Shown piece by piece: positions 22,989 through 28,346 of a stretch of DNA of 28,346 nt; position 1 is the first letter of the stretch; every line of letters begins with the position of its first letter. Both the position numbers and the translations under genes were made by a program. Below the pieces are notes generated by a model. The model had not been told where the DNA came from and did no database searches. It saw only the letters and a list, made by a program, of their open reading frames with translations. The DNA is from a virus. The stretch is from the IMG/VR virus record IMGVR_UViG_3300031576_000243, positions 1 to 28,346 of that record; one strand, given 5' to 3'.

Positions 22989-23683
22989 TATACAAGCTGC
23001 GGTCGGCGGGATGGTTCGCCGAGGTCGGCGGGATCCCCGTAACGAAGATGAGGCTCCCCGCCGGCTTCTACGGCGGCTGGCCCGAGGCTCCGATAGGGGC
23101 CATGTGGCATTTCACCGCGGGCTGTGGCGGCGGAGCCGAGGTCTTCGGAGTGCTCAAGGCCCGCGGTATCTCGGCGCACTTCCTGGTCGATCGGCAAGGG
23201 CGCATCTTCCAGTACGTGTCGCTGCTCGACAGAGCGGCCCACGCCTTCGACGCGAACCATCGCTACTACGGGGTGGAGCACGCCGCCACCGTCGCCAATG
23301 GCCCCTGCCCGCTCACCGACGCGCAGCTCGCCGCCTCCGCGAAGCTGATGGCCGGGCTCGTGGGCTTCATCAAGGCTCACTGGGGGACCACGGTACCGAT
23401 ACGCCACGTCGAGGGCTGCCGCTTCGCCGCAGGTTTCAAGCAGCACAACGACGGACTCGGGAGCCCCGAGTGGCCGTGCCCGTGGAACCCGAACCGACAC
23501 GTGGACGGGCTCTATCGGTGGTCGTGGACGAAGTACCTGAAGGCCATTACCGACGCAGCTACTCCCACGACGTTCGTGTTTCAGGGCCGCCGGTATCGGA
23601 AGCTGCGGAACCTGTTGCGGAGGCTCAGGCGTCGGCTCCGCAGAGCGCGAGGCGAGCTCCACGTGGAAGTGAGCTCGCGGTGA
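22985..23683 (+). CDS. Endolysin, N-acetylmuramoyl-L-alanine amidase (Amidase_2)
   Basis: It cuts the bond between N-acetylmuramic acid and L-alanine in peptidoglycan to release progeny. The 232-aa protein has an Amidase_2 domain over residues about 20-175. Zinc-ligand and active-site elements visible are MWHFTAG (H42), ISAHFLVDRQGRIFQYV (62-78), YYGVEHA (E98), RHVEGC and FKQHNDGLGSPEWPCPW (H154, C165). No signal peptide or SAR segment is present, so a holin is needed for access. The C-terminus has no known cell-wall-binding domain but a very basic stretch (about 202-222, many Arg), which may bind the anionic wall or membrane. The GTG is coupled to the preceding mini-gene by GTGA. Confidence 0.92.
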   Translation: MIYKLRSAGWFAEVGGIPVTKMRLPAGFYGGWPEAPIGAMWHFTAGCGGGAEVFGVLKARGISAHFLVDRQGRIFQYVSLLDRAAHAFDANHRYYGVEHAATVANGPCPLTDAQLAASAKLMAGLVGFIKAHWGTTVPIRHVEGCRFAAGFKQHNDGLGSPEWPCPWNPNRHVDGLYRWSWTKYLKAITDAATPTTFVFQGRRYRKLRNLLRRLRRRLRRARGELHVEVSSR

Positions 23684-23844
23684 AGGTTCGCTACGGCTCC
23701 GGCACCGATCAGTGGGTGGAGATGGACCCCTCGGACTATCGTAGGTATCTGGCCGGTGTCGATGAGCAAGCATCCCGCGACGCCGCAGCCGACATGGGTG
23801 AGTACCTGGAGTTCGAGCGCATCGTGGAGGTATCCAATGTCTAA
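23680..23844 (+). CDS. 54-aa hypothetical after the endolysin
   Basis: GTG 23680 overlaps the endolysin stop (GTGA), with GGAAGTGAG upstream (about 23665-23673). The product is acidic (starts MKVRYGSGTDQWVEMDPSDY) with one beta hairpin and a helix (RRYLAGVDEQASRDAAADMG). No family is recognised. Its end overlaps the next gene by eight bases. The frame is open much further upstream, but that part is only the shadow of the endolysin. Confidence 0.55.
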   Translation: MKVRYGSGTDQWVEMDPSDYRRYLAGVDEQASRDAAADMGEYLEFERIVEVSNV

Positions 23845-23944
23845 GAAGTGCTCGTCTTGTGGTTACTGCCCGACCTGTGGTCGTGTCAACGCTCACTTGC
23901 TGCCCCAGGATCCGCCCCACGTGACTTACGGGCGGCGAGGGTGA
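23837..23944 (+). CDS. 35-aa CxxCxxCxxC mini-protein
   Basis: An ATG at 23837 has GGAGG seven bases upstream. The product starts MSKKCSSCGYCPTCGRVNAH. Four Cys at positions 5, 8, 11 and 14 with a spacing of three form one tight cluster, most simply a zinc-binding knot. An iron-sulfur site is less likely. Very similar mini-proteins (a CGYCPxCGR core) recur in actinophage genomes, with no known function. The stop overlaps the following GTG (GTGA). Confidence 0.65.
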   Translation: MSKKCSSCGYCPTCGRVNAHLLPQDPPHVTYGRRG

Positions 23945-24117
23945 ATGGGTTCGGGCGGGTTCGCCTGGCCATGGCCTGGGTCATCCTGGGCGTCTGGGTG
24001 GGATCCTTAGTGCTTGAGGCCGTGCTACCGAGCTACGACGCGCCGACCTCTATCCACGTCCTGATGATGCTGGTGGCCGGGGCGATGTTCGGGCCAAAGA
24101 TCGGGGGGAGACACTGA
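23941..24117 (+). CDS. Small membrane protein, holin candidate 1
   Basis: 58 aa with two hydrophobic segments (residues about 8-27, RLAMAWVILGVWVGSLVLEA, and about 37-53, HVLMMLVAGAMFGPKIG). The short turn between them includes LPSYDAP. Size and topology suit a holin or a small partner of one. GGCGAGG precedes GTG 23941, which overlaps the previous stop. It is coupled to the next membrane protein by TGATG, so the two could form a holin/antiholin-like pair. That pairing is inference. Confidence 0.55.
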   Translation: MNGFGRVRLAMAWVILGVWVGSLVLEAVLPSYDAPTSIHVLMMLVAGAMFGPKIGGRH

Positions 24118-24401
24118 TGCTCGCCGTGGGCCTGCTCCGCGATTCCATCCTGGGACTCTCGGCTTTCAGCGCGGGCGTCGCCTTGTGGCTCACGTACACC
24201 AGCGTCCGGACCCGCGTCCGTTACTGGTGGGCCTACGCACTCGCCGGAACTGGGTTCGCGGTCCTCGTCCTGCTAGTGGCTGAGGCCGTGTTCGGCGCCT
24301 CGTCCATCCCTGTGACGTGGCGCTCCGTCCTGTACGCAGTAGCCCTTACCGCTACGGGTATCGGTATCGGAGGGATAGCGCGAGATCGCGGTGGTCGATG
24401 A
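24117..24401 (+). CDS. Three-TM membrane protein, holin candidate 2
   Basis: 94 aa with three predicted membrane segments: residues about 10-27 (ILGLSAFSAGVALWLTYT), 37-59 (WWAYALAGTGFAVLVLLVAE) and 70-86 (VLYAVALTATGIGIGGI). It has a basic loop (SVRTRVRY) after the first and a basic C-terminus (ARDRGGR). Three-span proteins of this length near the endolysin are commonly class I holins. No residue-level signature proves the call. ATG 24117 overlaps the previous stop, and its stop overlaps the next ATG (ATGA). Confidence 0.5.
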   Translation: MLAVGLLRDSILGLSAFSAGVALWLTYTSVRTRVRYWWAYALAGTGFAVLVLLVAEAVFGASSIPVTWRSVLYAVALTATGIGIGGIARDRGGR

Positions 24402-24754
24402 GTCCCGGTCCGTACCTTCCCGAGCCTCCCGAGGAGAACGCCGAGCTTGAGCGCGTCGTGGCGGAGCCACGCTCACGGCCTATCCTCGTCGCATTCGTCC
24501 TGGCGGTGGCACTCGGCTTGGGTGGGTTCCTCGTCGGATTCACGGTAGGGGGCTCCCCCGCCCTGGACACGCCTGGATGTGTGCTCAAGGTCTACGGGGG
24601 GCTGCGGACGTCGGGGGACTTCGCCGACCCCAAGGTGTGGGCGGAGCTTCAGGCGATCGCCGACAAGAACGGCTCAACCATCGCCAAGGGAAGCCTCGGC
24701 CCGACCCCGATACTCGTTGAGCAGGACTGCACAAGCGAGAGCCGACGTGGGTGA
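24398..24754 (+). CDS. Single-span membrane protein with exported domain
   Basis: A 118-aa protein. An acidic, Pro-rich cytoplasmic start (LPEPPEENAELERVVAEP) is followed by one membrane segment (about residues 29-50). The remaining 65 residues are probably outside the membrane. They contain two Cys (GCVLKVYGG and EQDC) that could form a disulfide, and one helix (KVWAELQAIADKNGSTIAKG). The family is unknown. In this lysis region it may help the holin or act at the envelope. The ATG overlaps the previous stop, and the next GTG overlaps its own stop. Confidence 0.55.
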   Translation: MSPGPYLPEPPEENAELERVVAEPRSRPILVAFVLAVALGLGGFLVGFTVGGSPALDTPGCVLKVYGGLRTSGDFADPKVWAELQAIADKNGSTIAKGSLGPTPILVEQDCTSESRRG

Positions 24755-24924
24755 ACGTCCGGCGCTGCTACTGGTGCGAGACCACGATGCGCCTGGATCG
24801 TGGCGGGTACTGGGTATGTGTTCATTGCGATCTTCCCAATTGTCGAGCTGTCGGGCTGTGTTTGCTCTGCCGGCTCGTGGATGCGAAGGTCCGGATAGAC
24901 AAGCTCTTCAAGAAGAAGCGTTGA
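24751..24924 (+). CDS. 57-aa Cys-rich, zinc-ribbon-like protein
   Basis: GTG 24751 overlaps the previous stop (GTGA). The 57-aa product has seven Cys (6, 9, 23, 26, 31, 37, 40) in CxxC pairs: RRCYWCETT, WVCVHCD and LCLLCR. A very basic C-terminus (DKLFKKKR) follows. This is a plausible two-zinc or treble-clef-like nucleic-acid-binding mini-domain. No named family is assigned. Ordered CxxC pairs over the whole length make a chance ORF unlikely. Confidence 0.6.
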   Translation: MNVRRCYWCETTMRLDRGGYWVCVHCDLPNCRAVGLCLLCRLVDAKVRIDKLFKKKR

Positions 24925-24925
24925 C

Positions 24926-25186
24926 GTGAGGGAGGACATCCAGCGTCATCCGTCGGGGGCCAGGCCGATCATCAAAGTGTCTTGGCTGGATGCCTCCTTC
25001 GAGTTCGACTTCGATGTTGCGCCGAGGCCCGTGATCGTCTCGACGATCGGCTATGAGCTGCCCGAGCGCCTGACCCCGTTCGGGCACGTTGGGGTCGCCG
25101 CCGAGTGGCTGGGTGGGGACCACTACCGCGCCGCGACGTTCATCCCGACCAAGAGCATCAACCACAAGGAGGTTCTGAAACCATGA
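24926..25186 (+). CDS. Small phage protein of unknown function
   Basis: An 86-aa protein. The pattern is IKVSWLDASFEFDFDVAPRP, then VIVSTIGYELPERLTPFGHV, VAAEWLGGDHYRAATFIPTK and a short tail. It resembles a small beta protein common in phage accessory regions: a V-x-W-x-D-A strand, a T-x-G-x-x-L turn, a V-x-x-A-E strand, then an IP-x-x-x-I end. Its role is not known. The GTG comes one base after the previous stop with only a weak purine-rich site. Its end carries the AAGGAGG of the next gene, and its stop overlaps the next start (ATGA). Confidence 0.6.
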   Translation: MREDIQRHPSGARPIIKVSWLDASFEFDFDVAPRPVIVSTIGYELPERLTPFGHVGVAAEWLGGDHYRAATFIPTKSINHKEVLKP

Positions 25187-25416
25187 ACCATTGTCCCGGC
25201 TGTTCGTGCCATGTCATCGTGGCGTGCCAGCACTGCTATTGCATGGGTGGTTCTAATGGCGGCACCACTGCTGGTCCGCCTCGTGTGATGTGCTGCAAGT
25301 GTGGAGACCGCCACGGATCCGGCAACTACACTTACAGCTTCACGAACCACGCCGCCGCCGTTTCAAACATCCTTACTTACGAGTGGCCCAATACGACAGG
25401 AGGCAACTCCCGATGA
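25183..25416 (+). CDS. 77-aa Cys-rich protein (nine Cys)
   Basis: ATG 25183 has AAGGAGG about ten bases upstream and overlaps the previous stop. Cys lie at 4, 7, 9, 15, 18, 20, 37, 38 and 40, with H10, H17 and H44 nearby. The N-terminal half (HCPGCSCHVIVACQHCYCMG) is a compact metal-binding core. The C-terminal half is polar and ends at the next start. Binding of two zinc ions is likely. It also resembles metallothionein-like knots, so metal storage cannot be ruled out. Function is unknown. Confidence 0.55.
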   Translation: MNHCPGCSCHVIVACQHCYCMGGSNGGTTAGPPRVMCCKCGDRHGSGNYTYSFTNHAAAVSNILTYEWPNTTGGNSR

Positions 25417-25598
25417 GCAAGTACAAGGAGCTCGTCATCAATGCGCTGCTCGCCGGGTTCTGGGCTGGCCTAGCTGCATGGCAGGTCTCGGGTGAGTGGT
25501 CCAAGGGTGCCCTGTTCGCTGCCGGTGCAGTCGCTTTGCGTACGGCGGTCGGCTACCTCTGCCAAGCAGTGGGACGCCCGGTACCCGTAGACGTGTGA
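25413..25598 (+). CDS. Small two-TM protein, holin candidate 3 (best)
   Basis: 61 aa starting MSKYKELVINALLAGFWAGL. Two membrane helices (about residues 8-26 and 31-50) flank a short polar turn (SGEWSK). The basic, short N-terminus and the pattern AALFAAGAVALRTAVGYL are like the small actinophage holins encoded near, but not next to, the endolysin. A strong AGGAGG (about 25397-25402) and the ATGA overlap support the start. Of the membrane proteins in this region it looks most like a classical holin. Confidence 0.6.
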   Translation: MSKYKELVINALLAGFWAGLAAWQVSGEWSKGALFAAGAVALRTAVGYLCQAVGRPVPVDV

Positions 25599-25729
25599 CG
25601 AATCCCCCGTTCATCCGCTGTCCCATCTGTGGGGAGTGGATCCGGGTGACTGACGACGCATGTTTCCCGTGCGGCACGACTTTCCGGGGTTCCGAGCTCT
25701 GGGAGATGTACGAACAACAGGACAGATAG
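25595..25729 (+). CDS. 44-aa zinc-ribbon mini-protein
   Basis: GTG 25595 overlaps the previous stop (GTGA). The product has C9 and C12 in RCPICGEW and C23 and C26 in ACFPCGTTF, a complete four-Cys zinc ribbon. A helical acidic tail (ELWEMYEQQD) follows. This knuckle-loop-knuckle arrangement is typical of nucleic-acid- or protein-binding ribbons. The function is unknown. It lies directly before a DNA-binding-like gene and the intracellular phosphoesterase, so it may work with them. Confidence 0.65.
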   Translation: MTNPPFIRCPICGEWIRVTDDACFPCGTTFRGSELWEMYEQQDR

Positions 25730-25738
25730 GAGGAAAGG

Positions 25739-25987
25739 GTGGCCGAGGACACCAAGAAACCGCCCAAACGCTCGCTGGTGGAGTTCCAGCGGGACAAGCG
25801 ACGCGCCGCGTGCGTCGTCTGCTCGTTGCCGAGCGACCTGTACGAACAGCTCAAGCTTGCGCGGGCTCGGAAAATCTCTCAGGTGGAGGCTATCGACTGG
25901 CTGAAAGAGGAAGAGGGCATCACCATCACCCGTGCCGACTTCTCCACCCACAATTCCGCACACCACGACACCTGGGATGAGCCCTGA
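25739..25987 (+). CDS. Small helix-turn-helix-like protein
   Basis: An 82-aa protein with a strong AGGAGG (25728-25733) before GTG 25739. A basic N-terminus (KRSLVEFQRDKRRAA) is followed by a segment that reads like a compact helical DNA-binding domain: CSLPSDLYEQLKLARARKIS, VEAIDWLKEEEGITITRADF, then a conserved-looking STHNSAHH. Related short proteins (a helix, then a W-L-x-E-G-x-x-I-x-x-A-D-F turn, then H) occur just before phosphoesterase genes in actinophages. DNA binding or a regulatory role is inferred. The stop overlaps the next ATG (TGATG), so it is co-translated with the phosphoesterase. Confidence 0.6.
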   Translation: MAEDTKKPPKRSLVEFQRDKRRAACVVCSLPSDLYEQLKLARARKISQVEAIDWLKEEEGITITRADFSTHNSAHHDTWDEP

Positions 25988-27096
25988 TGGCCGAGAAGAA
26001 GAAGCTCGGGCTGGAGGAGTTCGTTGCAGAACGTGACGAGGCGAGGTTCGCGGAGAACCAGGAGATCGCCCGGACGCTCCGTGCGGCGCGGGCCGACGCA
26101 GCCGAGTCCCGCTCCCGTCTCGCGGAGCTGGAATCGCGGCTCAAGCTATTCGAGGGACTCGAGGAAGCCCAGCTCACACCCCCCGCGTGGCTCACCCCCG
26201 AGAAGGCATCGAAGCAGATCCATGTGGCTACCCCGGCGTTCGTCTACACCGACGCCCATACGGGGGAGACGGTCGACCCCGGTGCCACGGACGGCCTGAA
26301 CGCCTACAACCGGGAGATATCGGCGCAGCGCCATCGCCGGTTCTTCGAAAAGGCGATCGTCACGGCTCGGGATTACCTGTCGGGCGTTAGCTACGACGGC
26401 GCGGTGGTGTTTTCAACTGGGGACGACGTGTCGGGGCTCATCCACGAGGAGCTGCAGCGGACGAACGCCGAGACCGTCATGGAGTCGGTGCTCTCAGAGG
26501 CCGAGCACCAGGAAGCTGGGTTCCGCATGCTCGCTGAGGCTTTCGGGCACCTCCATGTCGTGAAGGTGCCGGGGAACCACGGACGCTATAAGACAGGGCG
26601 CCCAGAGCACAAGAGCTACAACAAGAACAACTTCGACTGGCTCATCGGTCGCCTGGTGGCCAAGGAACTCCGCGCCGATGACCGGATCACGTTCACCATC
26701 GCCGACGCACCGAACGCCCGAGCTCGCGTCTACGACACGCGATTCCTCGTCACCCACGGGTTTGAGTTCAAGGGCGGAACTGGCATCTCGGGCGCCCTGG
26801 CGCCGCTGATGCTCGGTACTCACCGCAAGACCCGGCGCGAGGCGATGGCTGGTAAGCTGACGGGCGAGCGCCGGGACTACGACTGCATGGTGATGGGCCA
26901 CCTGCATCAGCGCATCTCGCTTCCGGCGAGGGGTGTGCTCGTCGGAGGGTGCCTGAAGGGCTACGACGAGTTCGCTTACGACTACAACTTCGAGCCGGAC
27001 GAACCCACGCAAGAGGCGTTCCTCATCACACCCGAACGAGGGATCACGTTCAACTGGCCGATCCACGTCATGGACCGCAAGGCCGAGGGCTGGTAA
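25987..27096 (+). CDS. Intracellular calcineurin-like metallophosphoesterase
   Basis: A 369-aa two-metal phosphoesterase without a signal peptide. A charged coiled-coil N-terminus (about 10-62) precedes the catalytic domain. Motifs in order are YTDAHTG (D89, H91), STGDDVSG (D146), PGNHGRY (N197, H198), THGFEFKG (H257) and VMGHLHQ (H305, H307), a complete set of metal and catalytic positions. The family includes SbcD/Mre11-type nucleases and phage nucleic-acid-end or nucleotide phosphatases. The substrate cannot be told. The exact start ATG overlaps the preceding HTH-like gene. It is unrelated in sequence to the secreted phosphoesterase at 21169 apart from the shared fold, so the phage has two phosphoesterases in different compartments. 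Confidence 0.88.
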   Translation: MAEKKKLGLEEFVAERDEARFAENQEIARTLRAARADAAESRSRLAELESRLKLFEGLEEAQLTPPAWLTPEKASKQIHVATPAFVYTDAHTGETVDPGATDGLNAYNREISAQRHRRFFEKAIVTARDYLSGVSYDGAVVFSTGDDVSGLIHEELQRTNAETVMESVLSEAEHQEAGFRMLAEAFGHLHVVKVPGNHGRYKTGRPEHKSYNKNNFDWLIGRLVAKELRADDRITFTIADAPNARARVYDTRFLVTHGFEFKGGTGISGALAPLMLGTHRKTRREAMAGKLTGERRDYDCMVMGHLHQRISLPARGVLVGGCLKGYDEFAYDYNFEPDEPTQEAFLITPERGITFNWPIHVMDRKAEGW

Positions 27097-27127
27097 AAAA
27101 CGGCGGGTAGTGGGTAAAAATCCCGCC
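27095..27127 (-). terminator. Intrinsic terminator on the minus strand
   Basis: The minus strand reads GGCGGG, a 14-base loop, CCCGCC, G, then TTTTTT (T-run at 27100-27095). This is a standard intrinsic terminator. On the + strand the same stem (27102-27127) has no T-run. It follows immediately after the phosphoesterase stop, so it would end a leftward transcript converging on the late operon. Confidence 0.7.
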
Positions 27128-27145
27128 CCAACGCGCCCCTGAGAA

Positions 27146-27271
27146 CTACGGGTCCAAGAGCCGTGCGATCTCTTCGAGCGTCCAGGCGTGATCCGCAACG
27201 CTAGCCGTGGCGGACGTGTTGCCGTGCCGATCGACGAGACAGCGACCGCCAATGATGAACGGCGTTCCCAC
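27146..27271 (-). CDS. Candidate 41-aa leftward ORF
   Basis: Between the minus-strand terminator and the start of gene 27311 is a leftward frame starting GTG at 27271. The product begins MGTPFIIGGRCLVDRHGN and ends in a helix (DHAWTLEEIARLL). It ends 19 bases before the terminator stem, exactly where a short leftward gene would be expected. The composition looks protein-like, but no RBS is seen. The frame extends further upstream, where it is antisense to + genes. It may instead be a non-coding leftward RNA. Confidence 0.35.
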   Translation of the reverse strand: MGTPFIIGGRCLVDRHGNTSATASVADHAWTLEEIARLLDP

Positions 27272-27310
27272 TTGACGCGCCGATGCCGATGTGTCAGAGT
27301 CGCTCTCGTG

Positions 27311-27478
27311 GTGAGTCTCATCCGCCCGGAGACCGTCTACTGTCAGACCTGTGGAGGGCTCTCCGCCGTCGTCGGAACCGGGCTCCCTGAGCCGGTCCCA
27401 GACGTCACTCGCATCTACCACGTCCGCGTGGATCTCGAGTGCGGCCACACCACCAAGATCGTGAGGCCCCGCCCATGA
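27311..27478 (+). CDS. 55-aa Cys/His mini-protein
   Basis: Starts with GTG 27311 (or GTG 27308, one codon earlier). C11 and C14 in VYCQTCGG and C44 and H46 in LECGHTT form a CCCH zinc site around a beta strand (IYHVRVDLE). There is no strong RBS. A TTGACG at 27272-27277 might be part of a promoter, but its -10 (CAGAGT after 17 bases) is poor. The stop overlaps the next ATG (ATGA). It follows the first gap after the phosphoesterase, so it may start a new transcript. Confidence 0.6.
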   Translation: MSLIRPETVYCQTCGGLSAVVGTGLPEPVPDVTRIYHVRVDLECGHTTKIVRPRP

Positions 27479-27621
27479 GTGCTCTCGGCGGTGACGAGTA
27501 CATCCAGCTCGTGCTCTGGCTCGTACGCCAGCCGTGGGGATACCGCTGGCGTCCCGTTTCGACCATCGAGCCCTCTGAGGCTCTGGCATCTCCGAAGGAG
27601 GAACCATGCTCACCCCGCTAG
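27475..27621 (+). CDS. 48-aa hypothetical
   Basis: ATG 27475 overlaps the previous stop (ATGA) and is preceded by GTGAGG. The product begins [20 protein letters not shown] and has a Trp-rich amphipathic first half. The second half is polar and Pro/Ser-rich and is encoded over the AAGGAGG of the next gene. No family is recognised. The tight coupling on both sides is the main support. Confidence 0.5.
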   Translation: MSALGGDEYIQLVLWLVRQPWGYRWRPVSTIEPSEALASPKEEPCSPR

Positions 27622-27731
27622 GGAGGCTCTTCTTCACGATCTTGATGGTGCTGTGCGTCGGCTACATCCTCGGCCACATCGCCACCGCGCTTATGACCGC
27701 CGGAAACGCTCTCGGCGAGGCCCCGATGTGA
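27606..27731 (+). CDS. 41-aa single-span membrane protein
   Basis: ATG 27606 with a very strong AAGGAGG (about 27595-27601). It encodes 41 aa with one membrane helix ([20 protein letters not shown], residues about 8-27) and a short Ala/Gly-rich tail. Its start lies inside the end of the preceding gene, and its stop overlaps the pentapeptide gene (GTGA). The optimal RBS argues that it is expressed. The function is unknown. Confidence 0.6.
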   Translation: MLTPLGRLFFTILMVLCVGYILGHIATALMTAGNALGEAPM

Positions 27732-28346
27732 GCACTCGCCCACTTCTCGGGGTGCTGGTGGAGGCCGCCGGACTCCCACTCAAGCCACCGAAGCGTGGAC
27801 ACCGATGGGGCCTGAAGGCCGTCGATCGCGACTTTGAGTCGTCTCGGGGGTTCGTGTGGCCATTCCCCGGTGGCAGGGCGACTAGCCCCAAGCGACCCAC
27901 GCCGGGAGGCCCCTGCCCGGCGTGGGAGGGGGATGGGCTCTGCGTCGGCGTGACGGCTTGGGGGCTGGCGCAGGGAGGCCACGGGCTCACGACCGTGCTC
28001 ATCGTGTCCTATACCAAGACCTACGGCGCGGACGCTGACAAGGTGCGGGTTGGCTGGGCTGATGTTCATCACGTCCTCGACGTGCCCAAGATGATCCGAG
28101 GGGCCAATCTCTTCGGGGCCGACCTCTCCGGGGCCAATCTCTTCGGGGCCAATCTCTTCGAGGCCAACCTCTTCGGGGCCAACCTCTCCGGGGTCATCCT
28201 CTCCAGGGCCAATCTCTTCGGGGCCGACCTCTCCGGGGCCAATCTCTTCGGGGCCAATCTCTTCGGGGCCAACCTCTCCGGGGCCAACCTCTCCAGGGCC
28301 AACCTCTTCGGGGCCAACCTCTCCGGGGCCGACCCGCACGGAGCCA
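27728..28346 (+). CDS. Pentapeptide-repeat protein, 3' truncated by window edge
   Basis: GTG 27728 overlaps the previous stop (GTGA). The frame has no stop before the edge, giving at least 206 residues. The N-terminal 124 residues are a separate domain: [41 protein letters not shown] and [20 protein letters not shown]. This kind of domain comes before pentapeptide repeats in other phage and actinobacterial proteins. From residue 125, 16 pentads of A(N/D)L(F/S)G follow. These are expected to fold as a square right-handed beta-helix with Leu inside. Family members include DNA mimics that bind gyrase (MfpA, Qnr); whether this one does is unknown. Minus-strand frames here that read as GPEEVG repeats are only the mirror of these repeats. 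Confidence 0.85.
   Translation, partial: MSTRPLLGVLVEAAGLPLKPPKRGHRWGLKAVDRDFESSRGFVWPFPGGRATSPKRPTPGGPCPAWEGDGLCVGVTAWGLAQGGHGLTTVLIVSYTKTYGADADKVRVGWADVHHVLDVPKMIRGANLFGADLSGANLFGANLFEANLFGANLSGVILSRANLFGADLSGANLFGANLFGANLSGANLSRANLFGANLSGADPHGA
28100..28346 (+). repeat. 15-bp tandem repeat encoding pentapeptides
   Basis: About 16 copies of a 15-bp unit of the type GGGGCCAATCTCTTC. Many copies are identical at DNA level, not only at protein level, with a few variants ([20 protein letters not shown]). Such high DNA identity suggests recent expansion by slippage and also a risk of assembly collapse here. Confidence 0.9.

Noticed and set aside
27662-28339. Minus-strand collagen-like frame with GPEEVG repeats
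   Set aside because: It mirrors the pentapeptide repeats of the + strand gene, which has a coupled GTG start, a sensible N-terminal domain and classic A(N/D)LxG pentads.
28100-28346. CRISPR-like direct repeats
   Set aside because: Units are 15 bp and contiguous with no spacers; they encode pentapeptides in frame.
1-28346. Integrase, att site, repressor or other lysogeny genes
   Set aside because: None seen; the window gives no support for a temperate life cycle, though such genes may lie outside it.

Overview
The window is a continuous stretch of a tailed-phage genome (Caudoviricetes). The morphotype is most likely siphovirus, because there is a tape-measure gene and a tail-tube gene but no tail-sheath gene. 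Base composition is high GC, GTG starts are frequent, and gene junctions are very tight (ATGA, GTGA, TGATG, TAGTG overlaps). Together with the gene content this suggests a phage of a high-GC Gram-positive, probably actinobacterial host; that host call is inference. All confident genes are on the + strand. No integrase, repressor, tRNA or replication gene was seen.

Layout. (1) 71-5938, packaging and capsid: P27-type small terminase, large terminase, a small membrane protein, HK97-type portal, a 27-codon leader ORF, prohead protease, major capsid protein. (2) 5945-10769, an unusual 4.8 kb block of fibre- or decoration-like proteins between the capsid gene and the head-tail connector. It includes a 955-aa repetitive beta-rich protein. 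(3) 10816-12349, connector, tail-terminator-like and HK97 gp10-like neck proteins. (4) 12350-12628, a structured non-coding interval bounded by a 24-bp direct repeat. (5) 12629-20985, tail module: tail tube protein, a tail assembly chaperone pair with a clear -1 frameshift site (G GGA AAA at 14242-14248), tape measure, tail-tip proteins, and a LamG/fibre-like protein. (6) 21169-22875, a secreted DUF1996 + Pro-Ser linker + metallophosphoesterase fusion, which is the most unusual gene here. (7) 22866-25987, lysis and accessory region: an Amidase_2 endolysin, several small membrane proteins (holin candidates) and a run of tiny Cys-rich, probably zinc-binding proteins. (8) 25987-27096, an intracellular phage metallophosphoesterase. 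(9) 27097-28346, an intrinsic terminator facing the minus strand, more mini-proteins, and a pentapeptide-repeat protein that runs off the right edge.

The first 21 kb reads as one late morphogenesis programme: package DNA, build and decorate the head, connect it, then build the tail and its tip. Lysis follows. The right-hand 6 kb is a mosaic of accessory genes. Several real genes are shorter than 60 codons and were found by following RBS and overlap signals: 3802, 6747, 10623, 22866, 23680, 23837, 23941, 24751, 25595, 27311, 27475 and 27606. The pentapeptide gene has no stop codon inside the window.
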